NCBI RefSeq assembly: GCF_042663585.1
Contig: NZ_JBHTAN010000006.1
Span: 1,612,001 to 1,676,000, forward strand
Length of the DNA stretch: 64,000 bases
Direction of reading: 5' to 3'
DNA from: Natranaeroarchaeum sp042663585
GTDB lineage: Archaea > Halobacteriota > Halobacteria > Halobacteriales > Natronoarchaeaceae
Shown: positions 23,881 to 31,290 of the stretch, piece after piece
Position numbering within the stretch: position 1 is the stretch's first letter
Layout of the letters: each line of letters starts with the position of its first letter
The notes under the pieces: generated by a model
Told to the model about the DNA's origin: nothing
Databases searched by the model: none
What the model saw: only the letters and a program-made list of their open reading frames with translations
Program-made: the position numbers and the translations under genes

Positions 23881-24032
23881 GCCCAGGGTTAAGGATCGGA
23901 GTGTCGAAAACCCATCGGCGATGAGCAATCCGCGCCCGGGTTCGAGGCCACTATTCACCAGCCGTGCCGACTTCGGACGTGAACGACACAGTCGGCAGTA
24001 GAGTAATGTCGTGTTAGCACGAAGTACTACGT

Positions 24033-24326
24033 ATGGTATCGGATAACACAGATCCGGGATTCGTCCTACTCGAGGAGGAAGAGCCGACCGACTTCGTGCT
24101 CGTCGACGAGGACGAGACGGAGACCGACCTCGTCGCGGTTCCGGACGCGGACGCGCGCTATCCCGGGCTCCGGCCGGTCGACGCGCTGGGCGAGACCGGT
24201 TTCGTGCTCGTCGAAGAACGCGAGGAGACCGAGGATACAGGCTTCGTCATCGTGGACGACGATTCGGAGGAACGTCTCCCGGCAACCCATCCGGACCGGT
24301 CGTTTCCCGGAATCGATACGATCTGA
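24033..24326 (+). CDS. Very acidic repeat protein, unknown
   Basis: A 97-residue protein built from four imperfect copies of the motif (G/D)FVLV(D/E)E(D/E): DPGFVLLEEEE, TDFVLVDEDE, ETGFVLVEERE and DTGFVIVDDD. Between and after them are two related segments ending YPGLRPVD and FPGIDTI. About a third of residues are Asp or Glu. There is no signal peptide. I do not recognise the family. The gene converges on the membrane-protein gene with a gap of three bases. Codon use looks coding, so I regard it as real, with function unknown. Confidence 0.6.
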   Translation: MVSDNTDPGFVLLEEEEPTDFVLVDEDETETDLVAVPDADARYPGLRPVDALGETGFVLVEEREETEDTGFVIVDDDSEERLPATHPDRSFPGIDTI

Positions 24327-24329
24327 CCG

Positions 24330-24893
24330 CTAGTCGGCGGTCGACCCGGCGAGGACGCCGCCGAGCGCCCCGAACAGTGCCGGGAAGACGAGTCCAGCGA
24401 GGAAGATGCCAGCGACGAGGTCGGGTGCCCCACTCGCATCGCCGAGTGTGACTTCGAACAGGAAGACGCCCGCTATCGAGAGAACTAGATAGCCCGGGAC
24501 GACTGTAAGCCCGGCGACTGCTCCGGTGCTAGCGTCTCTGGCACCACCGTATCTGGCGATTGCCAGTCCCGCGCCGATCAGCAGGAGCGGCGGGATGGCG
24601 TAGAGTAGCATGGTGAACCCCTCCTCGCCGCCGAGGAAGGATTCTGCGCCGAAGAAGGGAACGCCCTCGAACACGACATCGACGAAGTGGGCGTTGTAGA
24701 ACACCCAGCCGACCATCTCGAAGGTGGCTGGATCCTCGCCGAGGAACTCGAGGAACCGACTGAGCTGTGAGTCGCGGATCTCGCTGCTCGCGATCAGATA
24801 GGTGAACAGGTAGCCGAGCACCCAGGTCAGAAATCCGACGACACTGCCCTGGACCAGTGGTACATTCTGGAGGCTGCTTTCGGAGTGAGCCAT
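24330..24893 (-). CDS. Membrane protein, five helices (DUF7978-like)
   Basis: A 187-residue protein with about five hydrophobic helices: residues 12-33, 80-105 (with a preceding amphipathic loop NAHFVDVVFEGVPFFG), 108-125, 130-150 and 160-183. A haloarchaeal membrane family (DUF7978 from memory, low certainty) shares this pattern. The start ATG at 24893 is the first in frame. The 82 bases between it and the divergent HhH-like gene must hold both promoters. Function unknown. Confidence 0.6.
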   Translation of the reverse strand: MAHSESSLQNVPLVQGSVVGFLTWVLGYLFTYLIASSEIRDSQLSRFLEFLGEDPATFEMVGWVFYNAHFVDVVFEGVPFFGAESFLGGEEGFTMLLYAIPPLLLIGAGLAIARYGGARDASTGAVAGLTVVPGYLVLSIAGVFLFEVTLGDASGAPDLVAGIFLAGLVFPALFGALGGVLAGSTAD

Positions 24894-24975
24894 GCATCAA
24901 GTGGAACCCCACTCGGCAAAATACCTGTTGCCCCGGACCGAAACCAATGAAACCCACCGCCAACAACGGGTCCGC

Positions 24976-25494
24976 ATGGACGTCGAAACGTATCTCGATC
25001 ACTACGCAGAGACGCAAGGCGTACTGCCCGAGCGACTGGCAGAGTTCGGCGACGCGTACCGGGGGCAGGGGCATCTCACGCGCGAGCAACTCTACGAGAT
25101 AGCGTACGAGTCCTCAACTCGGAGTGCCTACCACGTCGAATCGAACCCGAAAGAGCGCTGCGAGACGGTCACGGCGAACGTGCTCGCACTAGACGACGAC
25201 TTCTCGCAGATCCATCTACTCTCGGGGCTGTCTGGGTTCAAAGCGCCGACCGCTTCCTGTATCCTCGCGGCGCTCGACCCGGAGCGCCACGCCGTCGTCG
25301 ACACGCGCGTCTGGGCGTCGCTCGACCGACTCGGCTATCTCGATGGCCGCAAGGAGTCGTTCGACGCCGACGACTACGTTACGATGATGGCGCCGATCCG
25401 CGACATCGCGGCCGATACCGGCTACTCGGCCGCCGAGGTCGGCTACGCACTGTTCGCATACGACGTCGAACAGCGCGAGGGGACGCTACACTGA
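24976..25494 (+). CDS. HhH-GPD-like hypothetical protein
   Basis: A 172-residue helical protein starting MDVETYLDHYAETQGVLP. The middle (about residues 85-125) reads LLSGLSGFKAPTASCILAAL then HAVVDTRVWASLDRLGYL. This resembles the helix-hairpin-helix and the conserved Asp of HhH-GPD DNA glycosylases, where a hairpin rich in Gly is followed by P/VDTxV. The similarity is to a motif, and overall length is short for a glycosylase. The gene ends 37 bases before the RNA-ligase-like gene on the same strand, suggesting a common nucleic-acid task. Start chosen because the upstream extension overlaps the divergent gene. Confidence 0.55.
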   Translation: MDVETYLDHYAETQGVLPERLAEFGDAYRGQGHLTREQLYEIAYESSTRSAYHVESNPKERCETVTANVLALDDDFSQIHLLSGLSGFKAPTASCILAALDPERHAVVDTRVWASLDRLGYLDGRKESFDADDYVTMMAPIRDIAADTGYSAAEVGYALFAYDVEQREGTLH

Positions 25495-25531
25495 CCGAGC
25501 AGTAAAGGGGCGGGCGACCGTCGCCTCTCGC

Positions 25532-26353
25532 ATGAAAGCGTATCCGTCGATCCCAGCGGTCGATTCGGCCCCCGACGAACTTCTCGACGGCGGGCATCTC
25601 TGGCTTCAGGAGTTGCTCGACGGGACATTGCTCCGGTTTCGTATCGACGACTCGGGCGGCGTCCGCTTTGGCGACCGGACGACCGTCTTTCCGCCCGGTG
25701 ACGTCCCGGTCGGCTATCGCCACGCGACGCGGTTCGTCCAGCGTGCACTGGACTACGACGCCGTTCTGGGCGCGGATCTGGAGTCGGTCGTCTTTTATTG
25801 CGTCGCGATGCACCAGCAGACCATCGACTACGACTGGGATCGAACGCCCGCTGTCCTGGGCATCGACATCTGGGACGGAGACCGGTTCCTGCCGCCGGAT
25901 GCTGTCGAACAGGCGTTCGAGCGGATCGGTCTCACACCGGTCAACACGTTCGCGAAGGAGGTCAGAGCAGTAGACTTCGATTCGGACTCGTACACGGTAC
26001 CCGAGTCGAACTGGTACAACGGTCAGGCCTACGGCGTCGTGCTCCGCTCGAAAAACGGAGACCGGGCAACGATGCGTGCCGAAGGGATGGATTCGAAGTT
26101 GGACTCTGAGGGCCCCGACCCGGCCGAACTCGTCGACGAGTTCGTCACTCCGGAGCGTCTAGAACGGACTGCCGGAGAACTCTCAGCACAGGGCCTGTCG
26201 CCCGATGCCGACACGCTGTTCGACCACCTCTTCGAGCAACTGCTCCGACGGTTTCACCGGACGCTGGTCGGCGATGACGTCGATCTGACACCGGTACGGT
26301 CGCAGCTCTCTGCACGGATCAACGAGTTTCTCGAACCGACCACCGACCACTGA
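25532..26353 (+). CDS. Degenerate RNA-ligase-like protein, probably catalytically dead
   Basis: A 273-residue protein that aligns by pattern with haloarchaeal RNA-ligase-family nucleotidyltransferases (opening MKAYPSIPAVDSAPDELLDG, then IDYDWDRTPAVLGIDIW and VPESNWYNG). Covalent nucleotidyltransferases need the motif I lysine, KxDG. Here the position reads ELLDG (residues 27-31), with Leu28 in place of Lys. The acidic residue of motif III (GE in active relatives) is replaced in FYCVAM (88-93), and motif IV EGVV reads YGVV (167-170). Loss at three catalytic sites with an intact frame suggests a retained non-enzymatic role, such as RNA binding. It follows an HhH-like gene by 37 bases. Confidence 0.65.
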   Translation: MKAYPSIPAVDSAPDELLDGGHLWLQELLDGTLLRFRIDDSGGVRFGDRTTVFPPGDVPVGYRHATRFVQRALDYDAVLGADLESVVFYCVAMHQQTIDYDWDRTPAVLGIDIWDGDRFLPPDAVEQAFERIGLTPVNTFAKEVRAVDFDSDSYTVPESNWYNGQAYGVVLRSKNGDRATMRAEGMDSKLDSEGPDPAELVDEFVTPERLERTAGELSAQGLSPDADTLFDHLFEQLLRRFHRTLVGDDVDLTPVRSQLSARINEFLEPTTDH

Positions 26354-26377
26354 ACCGCAAAAGAGTGTGGGCCGCCG

Positions 26378-26956
26378 TCAGGGTTGTTCGCCAGTCTCGA
26401 TCGAGAACTCCCCGCGCGGATAGCCGACACAAGTGAGTGTATAGCCCTCTTCGAGTTCGGCGTCACCGAGCATCGACTGGTCGTCGTGTTCGACGAGCTC
26501 TTTCGTGTTGCCGTCGATCTTTCCGGCACACGAGACACAGGAGCCTTCGCGGCAGGCGTAGGGCAGATCCCAGCCCTCGTCCTCGCCGGCTTCGAGGATC
26601 GTCTCGTTGTTGGCTATCTCGACCGTCTCGCCTTCCTTGACGAACTCGATCTCGTAATACTCGATCTCGTCTTCGGGGATGTCACCCGGTCCGCTCTCCT
26701 CTTCGACCGCTTCGCCACCCTCAGCGAGTTCGCCGCCCGCCTCGCCGCCGCCGATCGCTCCGGCGGGTGCGCCGCCGCCGATCGACCGGTTCATCGGCTC
26801 GGGGAAGTCTGTCTCGGGAACCGACTCCGCGCGTCGTTCGAGCACCTCTTGGGAAATGTCCTCGTTCGACGTCCATCCCGTCCCACGGGAAAAGTGCATG
26901 AGTACGGCGATCAGGGTTAGACTACCCCCGATCGCAAGCCCCAGCTCGTTAAACAT
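26378..26956 (-). CDS. Membrane-anchored [2Fe-2S] ferredoxin
   Basis: A 192-residue protein. Residues 1-22 form a hydrophobic anchor (FNELGLAIGGSLTLIAVLMH). A Gly/Glu-rich linker covers about residues 50-95 (GGGAPAGAIGGGEAGGELAE). A plant-type ferredoxin domain follows with the cluster ligands in PYACREGSCVSCAG and, after DDQSMLGDAELEEGY, the last Cys in TLTCVGYP. It carries single electrons; the anchor places it at the inner membrane face, next to a membrane oxidoreductase that is not encoded here. Soluble haloarchaeal ferredoxins have a different insertion, so this is a specialised paralogue. Confidence 0.88.
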   Translation of the reverse strand: MFNELGLAIGGSLTLIAVLMHFSRGTGWTSNEDISQEVLERRAESVPETDFPEPMNRSIGGGAPAGAIGGGEAGGELAEGGEAVEEESGPGDIPEDEIEYYEIEFVKEGETVEIANNETILEAGEDEGWDLPYACREGSCVSCAGKIDGNTKELVEHDDQSMLGDAELEEGYTLTCVGYPRGEFSIETGEQP

Positions 26957-27149
26957 ATGTGAGGGGGTTCGGATTGTGGGTTTAATTGTATTGTGATTAC
27001 TGGCGGGGCAACGGGCCCGTCGGGGGGTCCGGTTCGAGGTCTCCGCGACGAGAGCCCGCCGCAGGAGTTACTCCTCGAACACAGTGGGTGAAAAAGCGAC
27101 CGCTCGCTACGCTCGGGGCGTGAAACGAACGTCGCAGACGATTCGTGCG

Positions 27150-28043
27150 TTACTCCTCGCGAGCGACCTCGTGACGCCCGAAGCCGTACCGAAGCCGGTT
27201 AGCAAGGCGGCGGGAGAACCGATCGGAGCGACTACCGAACCGTTCAGCCAGTGCCTGATAGATCAGCGGCGTCGGGACTTCCTGTTCGAGCGCTTCCTGT
27301 ACCGTCCACGTGCCCGTCGATCCACCGGCGACGTGGTCGGCGACATCGTCGAGGTCGTTGCCCTCCTCGCGGAACGCCTCCTCGCAGAGCTCCAGCAACC
27401 ACGAGCGGATCACCGCACCGTTGTTCCAGGTGTTCGCGACGGCTTCGAGGTCGAGGTCGTAGCGTCCGTTCGCGAGCAGTTCGAAGCCTTCGCCGTAGGC
27501 CTGCATGAGCGCGTATTCGACGCCGTTGTGGACCATTTTGACGTAGTGACCGCTCCCTGCTGGACCCATCCGATCGTGTCCGTCCGGTCCCGTCGCGACG
27601 GCGTCGAACACCGGCGTTAGCTCCTCGTAGGCCCACTCGGGGCCGCCGATCATCAGGGAGAAGCCGAGTTCGGCTCCTGCGGGGCCACCGCTGGTCCCGC
27701 AGTCGAGATACGCGGCGTCGGTCGCGTCTGCACGGCGGACCGAGTCCTGAAAGTAGGAGTTGCCACCGTCGACAACGACAGCGTCGCTGTCGAGATACGG
27801 TTCCAGATCGTCGAGTGCGGCGTCGACTGGCTCCCCCGCAGGAACCATCAGCCAGATGCGTTTTTTAGAGCCGAGCTGTTCCGCCAGATCGACGACCGAC
27901 GCCGCGGCTTCGGCGCCGTCCTCGACCGCCGTCGCAACGGCCGTCTCGTCCAGGTCGAACGCCACGACGTCGTGGCCGGCGTCGAGCACGCGGTCGACGA
28001 CTATCTGTCCCATACGCCCGAGTCCGACAACGCCTATTTGCAT
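27150..28043 (-). CDS. gndA: 6-phosphogluconate dehydrogenase (decarboxylating)
   Basis: A 297-residue enzyme of the short (homodimer/tetramer) Gnd type. It has the Rossmann GVVGLGRMG, a substrate-binding GTSGGPAGAELG, GHYVKMVHNGVEYALMQAYG with the catalytic Lys, and a C-terminal helical domain. It oxidises 6-phosphogluconate to ribulose-5-phosphate with NADP or NAD and CO2 release, the step by which haloarchaea run an oxidative pentose route. It stands alone on its strand with gaps of about 190 and 107 bases. A 2-hydroxy-3-oxopropionate reductase relative is less likely given the length and the NGVEYALMQAYGEG segment. Confidence 0.9.
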   Translation of the reverse strand: MQIGVVGLGRMGQIVVDRVLDAGHDVVAFDLDETAVATAVEDGAEAAASVVDLAEQLGSKKRIWLMVPAGEPVDAALDDLEPYLDSDAVVVDGGNSYFQDSVRRADATDAAYLDCGTSGGPAGAELGFSLMIGGPEWAYEELTPVFDAVATGPDGHDRMGPAGSGHYVKMVHNGVEYALMQAYGEGFELLANGRYDLDLEAVANTWNNGAVIRSWLLELCEEAFREEGNDLDDVADHVAGGSTGTWTVQEALEQEVPTPLIYQALAERFGSRSDRFSRRLANRLRYGFGRHEVAREE

Positions 28044-28150
28044 AGTAGTCGGTGGACGCCCGGGGGGCCTATGCGTTGCGATTCGGACGGGATCAACTGG
28101 TCAGAGGGATAGCACTGCGAGAACGGAAAAGAGTGAGCGGAAGCGCGTGC

Positions 28151-28591
28151 TTATAGGTCAGTGAACCATTCGCGCTTGTCGATCAGGTACACCACGGAGC
28201 CGAGCAGCACGATCAGCGGAAGCGCCCAGCGGACGACGCCATCGGCGTAACTGATTGGCATATTGTCGCCGGTCACTACCCATCCGATCAGGCCCGCAAG
28301 GATGGCTATCTGTACGACGAGTACGCCGAGCATCGCGGTCCACGACCACGACTTGATGTTCCAGACGCCCTGAATGACGTACATCTGGATGGCGACCAGC
28401 ACCAGCATTCCGAGGATCATCCACGAGATACCCTCGACGCCGGCGACGGTGAAATCGAGCCATGGAGAACTGTCGAGATCGGCTAGTCCGATCATTGCCA
28501 GTGCCATTCCGAGCAGGACGAGATACCCGTCGACGACACAGATTGCGCGGATCCCGGATGGGATCGAGGTGACCCGTTCGTGTGAGGACAT
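28151..28591 (-). CDS. Four-helix membrane protein, unknown
   Basis: A 146-residue protein with four hydrophobic helices (about residues 17-38, 55-75, 85-107 and 118-137), a short polar N-terminus and a C-terminus RREWFTDL-like (KREWFTDL). A weakly conserved haloarchaeal family of four-helix proteins has this pattern; no function is known. It is followed on the same strand by nothing closer than 107 bases. The start is supported by the absence of a better upstream ATG. Confidence 0.65.
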   Translation of the reverse strand: MSSHERVTSIPSGIRAICVVDGYLVLLGMALAMIGLADLDSSPWLDFTVAGVEGISWMILGMLVLVAIQMYVIQGVWNIKSWSWTAMLGVLVVQIAILAGLIGWVVTGDNMPISYADGVVRWALPLIVLLGSVVYLIDKREWFTDL

Positions 28592-28645
28592 ACCTCACCC
28601 TATGATTGTTTGTTGTAAATATTTTTCTAACTTCCTCGCGCTTGC

Positions 28646-29104
28646 TCAGACCAGCGCGCCCGAGGAGACGATGCCGGCGATAACCAGCAGAAGGAGCCCG
28701 ATTACCGATGCGGCACGGAACCAGCCAAGCGTCTCGTCAGCGGGTGCGCGGACCTTCTTTGCCTGTAGACCGTCGACGAGTCGACTGCCACTCACTTCGA
28801 TCAGTCCGATCAGGACGAGCCACAGGCCGAGCATGGCAAGGACGAGCCAGCCGTTCGCCGTCCCGGTCAGATCGGCCGTCGCGTAGAAACTACTGGTCAT
28901 ATATCCGCCAGTGAGGAGGAGTACAACCGCACTGAGCCGGGAAACAGTCCGAAGTGTTCCGGTGGCTAACTCGACGGGTTCGGGCTCTAGATGGCCCTCC
29001 CTCGCCAGTGGTAACACGCCAACAGTCATGAATACGACACTACCGACCCAGACGGCGGCGAACACCTGATGAAGGGTGATCGATACCGCGTCGACCAACG
29101 TCAT
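28646..29104 (-). CDS. CopD-like four-helix membrane protein
   Basis: A 152-residue protein with about four helices. LHQVFAAVWVGSVVFMTVGV near the N-terminus resembles the conserved HxxxAxxWxG start of CopD-type copper-resistance membrane proteins, and the second helix (VVLLLTGGYMTSSFY) also fits. The assignment is by this pattern only. No copper-binding partner gene is adjacent; the next gene downstream on the strand is the four-helix protein 54 bases away. Confidence 0.6.
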   Translation of the reverse strand: MTLVDAVSITLHQVFAAVWVGSVVFMTVGVLPLAREGHLEPEPVELATGTLRTVSRLSAVVLLLTGGYMTSSFYATADLTGTANGWLVLAMLGLWLVLIGLIEVSGSRLVDGLQAKKVRAPADETLGWFRAASVIGLLLLVIAGIVSSGALV

Positions 29105-29153
29105 GAAACAGATGTATTGAGCGGGGGGCTATCAGGCTTGCTTTCCGCGCTCG

Positions 29154-30194
29154 CTACTCCGGGGCGCAGTCGTCACAGACCAGATTGACCCGCCGGTCGT
29201 CGCTCGCCTCCGTCGTCGTCCGCAGATCGACGACCGAATAACGCTCGCCACAGATCTCACAGTCGGTCGCCGCGCCGTCGACCAGCGACTCGATCCCGAT
29301 CTCCGTGAGGCCGTTCGGTTCAGTAAACAGGTTGTCGATCCGCTCGTCGACGCTCTGGACGGCCCCGCCGTCGCTGGCCATGTCGTCCGCTAGCCCGGCC
29401 GGGAGGTCGGTGCTCCCGCTCCCGAGATCCAGCGGCGAGTCAGTCGATCCGGTGCTTTCAGTGGTGGTCGGTCCCGTCTCGTCCGTGCGTGCCTCGGAGG
29501 ACTGCTCGGAGTCGCCGCCGACGAGTTCGACTGCCGACAGCACGTCGGTTTCCGCCCGTTCGAGGCGCTGTTCGACCTTCCCGAGAGCCTCGCTGAAGAA
29601 CTCCGAGGCGAGTTCCCCCGGGAGTGTGTCCGCCCCGTAGATATCCTCGACGACCTCGGTGCGGAGTCGTTCGGGGTTCGTCCCGTATCTCGTCCCGACT
29701 GCCGCGAGCGCGCTGTTCTCGCGCTCGATACGGGTCGATCCCTCCGCGGTGAGGTAGTGGCCGACGATCAGCGGAAGCCGCTCTGCGGTGTCCGCTTCGG
29801 TCGCCCAGTCGGTCGGGAACACCTCGTCGATTGCGGCCCTGATCGTCCCCGAGGAATCGGGCTTCGGACTCTGTTGTTCGCTCGAAGACCTCGACTCCAG
29901 GGTCTCCGTCTGCTCTGCAGAGGCCTCCTGCGTAGACGGCGCTGGATCGTCGACGGGGTCATCGGCAACTGGCGAAGGGGCGGTCCCGCTGCTGGCCCGC
30001 TCGCTCGTAGCGTCCGACGCGTCGGTGTCGAGTTGTGCTTCCGCCAGATCGCAGATGACGCTCAGGCTCTCCTGGACTGATGTGGGTTCGTAGCCCCGAT
30101 ACTCGCGGAACAGTCGCTCTACACGGTCGTGTAGCTCTCGGGGCAGTGTTGCCTCGACGTACGGATCTCCGCCCCCAGACTGGTTCCGCTCCAT
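29154..30194 (-). CDS. Hypothetical protein with C-terminal zinc ribbon
   Basis: A 346-residue soluble protein. Residues about 12-60 form a folded, possibly RHH-like helical start (VEATLPRELHDRVERLFREY). A Ser/Asp/Glu-rich disordered stretch (about 60-120), a central helical domain (about 120-230: AIDEVFPTDWATEADTAERL) and a second disordered stretch follow. The last 40 residues carry CEICGERYSVVDL and CDDC, a four-cysteine zinc ribbon. The N-terminal helix and ribbon could bind nucleic acid, but I do not recognise the family. It stands alone on the minus strand. Confidence 0.65.
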   Translation of the reverse strand: MERNQSGGGDPYVEATLPRELHDRVERLFREYRGYEPTSVQESLSVICDLAEAQLDTDASDATSERASSGTAPSPVADDPVDDPAPSTQEASAEQTETLESRSSSEQQSPKPDSSGTIRAAIDEVFPTDWATEADTAERLPLIVGHYLTAEGSTRIERENSALAAVGTRYGTNPERLRTEVVEDIYGADTLPGELASEFFSEALGKVEQRLERAETDVLSAVELVGGDSEQSSEARTDETGPTTTESTGSTDSPLDLGSGSTDLPAGLADDMASDGGAVQSVDERIDNLFTEPNGLTEIGIESLVDGAATDCEICGERYSVVDLRTTTEASDDRRVNLVCDDCAPE

Positions 30195-30330
30195 GATCTA
30201 TTGCACGATTCGCCACGTACAAATAAATTTCCGTACGCAGGGATTTGGGCTCTTACCCGCTCTCCGGCCGTAACGGCTGTCCGTGCCGGATCGTGGTACA
30301 CGTCAATACGGCCGCCGTGACGCCCGCCGC

Positions 30331-30882
30331 TCACTCCCACCGGGCGGCGATCCGGCCGATGGGTCGGCGGAAGAGGGAATAGACCAGCGAGACGCCCAGT
30401 CCGACGAGCACGAGTCGTCGTATCGTCCCCTCGAACAGGACGAGGCTCGGCAAGGCGAAGGCGGCACCGAGAAAGAAATCCTCGGGCGCACCGTCGTAGC
30501 GGACCCACCGTTTCGCACGAAGCCATCGCCCGCTCGCGTGGAAGTAGACGGCGTGCTCCCGCTCGGACTCCCACGGGACTGCGGAGGGCGTCCCGCCGAT
30601 GATGTCGCTGACGGAGTGGACTGCCGCGGCGAGGAGGAACGTCGCCACGCCGACGGTGACAGGCCCGGGCGCAACAGTAGCGAATCCGACTGCCGGGAGC
30701 GCCCCTATCGTGTAGTAGCCAGGAAAGTGGAGTGTTCGGCGGTGTTCCGCAGCGACGTCCAGATCGGGGAAGATCCCGCCCGCAATCCCGCCGGCAGCGG
30801 CGGGGACCGCGAGTTCCGGAGCGAACGCCGCGACCACGGTCGTCAGCGCTAGCCCGACGAAGCCGTGGGTGGTCGCCATCAT
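30331..30882 (-). CDS. YdjM/DUF457-like membrane metal-dependent hydrolase
   Basis: A 183-residue membrane protein. It starts MMATTHGFVGLALTT and soon has GGIAGGIFPDLDVAAEHRRT, the Asp/His pattern of the YdjM/DUF457 family of membrane hydrolases with a phospholipase-like metal site. A second His-rich helix (FLLAAAVHSVSDIIG) supplies further ligands. Substrate is unknown in any archaeon. Two adjacent Met codons are both possible starts. CATATATC (about 30907-30914, minus strand) lies 29 bases before it as a promoter. The long frame upstream is antisense to the glutaredoxin gene and is not coding. Confidence 0.75.
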   Translation of the reverse strand: MMATTHGFVGLALTTVVAAFAPELAVPAAAGGIAGGIFPDLDVAAEHRRTLHFPGYYTIGALPAVGFATVAPGPVTVGVATFLLAAAVHSVSDIIGGTPSAVPWESEREHAVYFHASGRWLRAKRWVRYDGAPEDFFLGAAFALPSLVLFEGTIRRLVLVGLGVSLVYSLFRRPIGRIAARWE

Positions 30883-30966
30883 CGACCGGGGGTTAGTCGA
30901 TGCGCGATATATGTGTTGTGTCCTCGCCGGAGTAACTTCTTTGAGCGTCCCTCCGCAAGGACGGAC

Positions 30967-31206
30967 ATGAGCATCACGCTGTACCAGCTCGAAGGCTGTC
31001 CGTTCTGCGAGAAAGTGGCCGACCGCCTCGACGACGTCGGCGTTGACTACGACTCGGTCTGGGTCGACGCGATGCACTCGGACCGGAACGAGGTCAAGCG
31101 GGTCTCCGGCCAGCGTGGCGTGCCGGTGCTTATCGATGAAGACCGCGGAATCACGATGTCCGAATCCGACAACATTCTGGATCTGATCGAGCGAACCTAC
31201 GCCTGA
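30967..31206 (+). CDS. Glutaredoxin-like protein
   Basis: A 79-residue thioredoxin-fold protein. The active site CPFC lies in LYQLEGCPFCEKVADRL, with the conserved cis-Pro in GVPVLIDED and the GSH-contact region MSESDNILDLI. Dithiol CPFC glutaredoxins reduce protein disulfides; haloarchaea use gamma-glutamylcysteine in place of glutathione. The upstream in-frame extension is discarded since the fold begins at MSITLYQ. It is divergent from the metal-dependent hydrolase gene and 84 bases before the MutS-like gene. Confidence 0.92.
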   Translation: MSITLYQLEGCPFCEKVADRLDDVGVDYDSVWVDAMHSDRNEVKRVSGQRGVPVLIDEDRGITMSESDNILDLIERTYA

Positions 31207-31290
31207 GCGCGGTCGGTCGCCCCCGGCGAGTGCTCTGGCGAGGCGGGAGCGGAGCACAGCACTCATACCCACCCCGTGAGACGTAGATGT

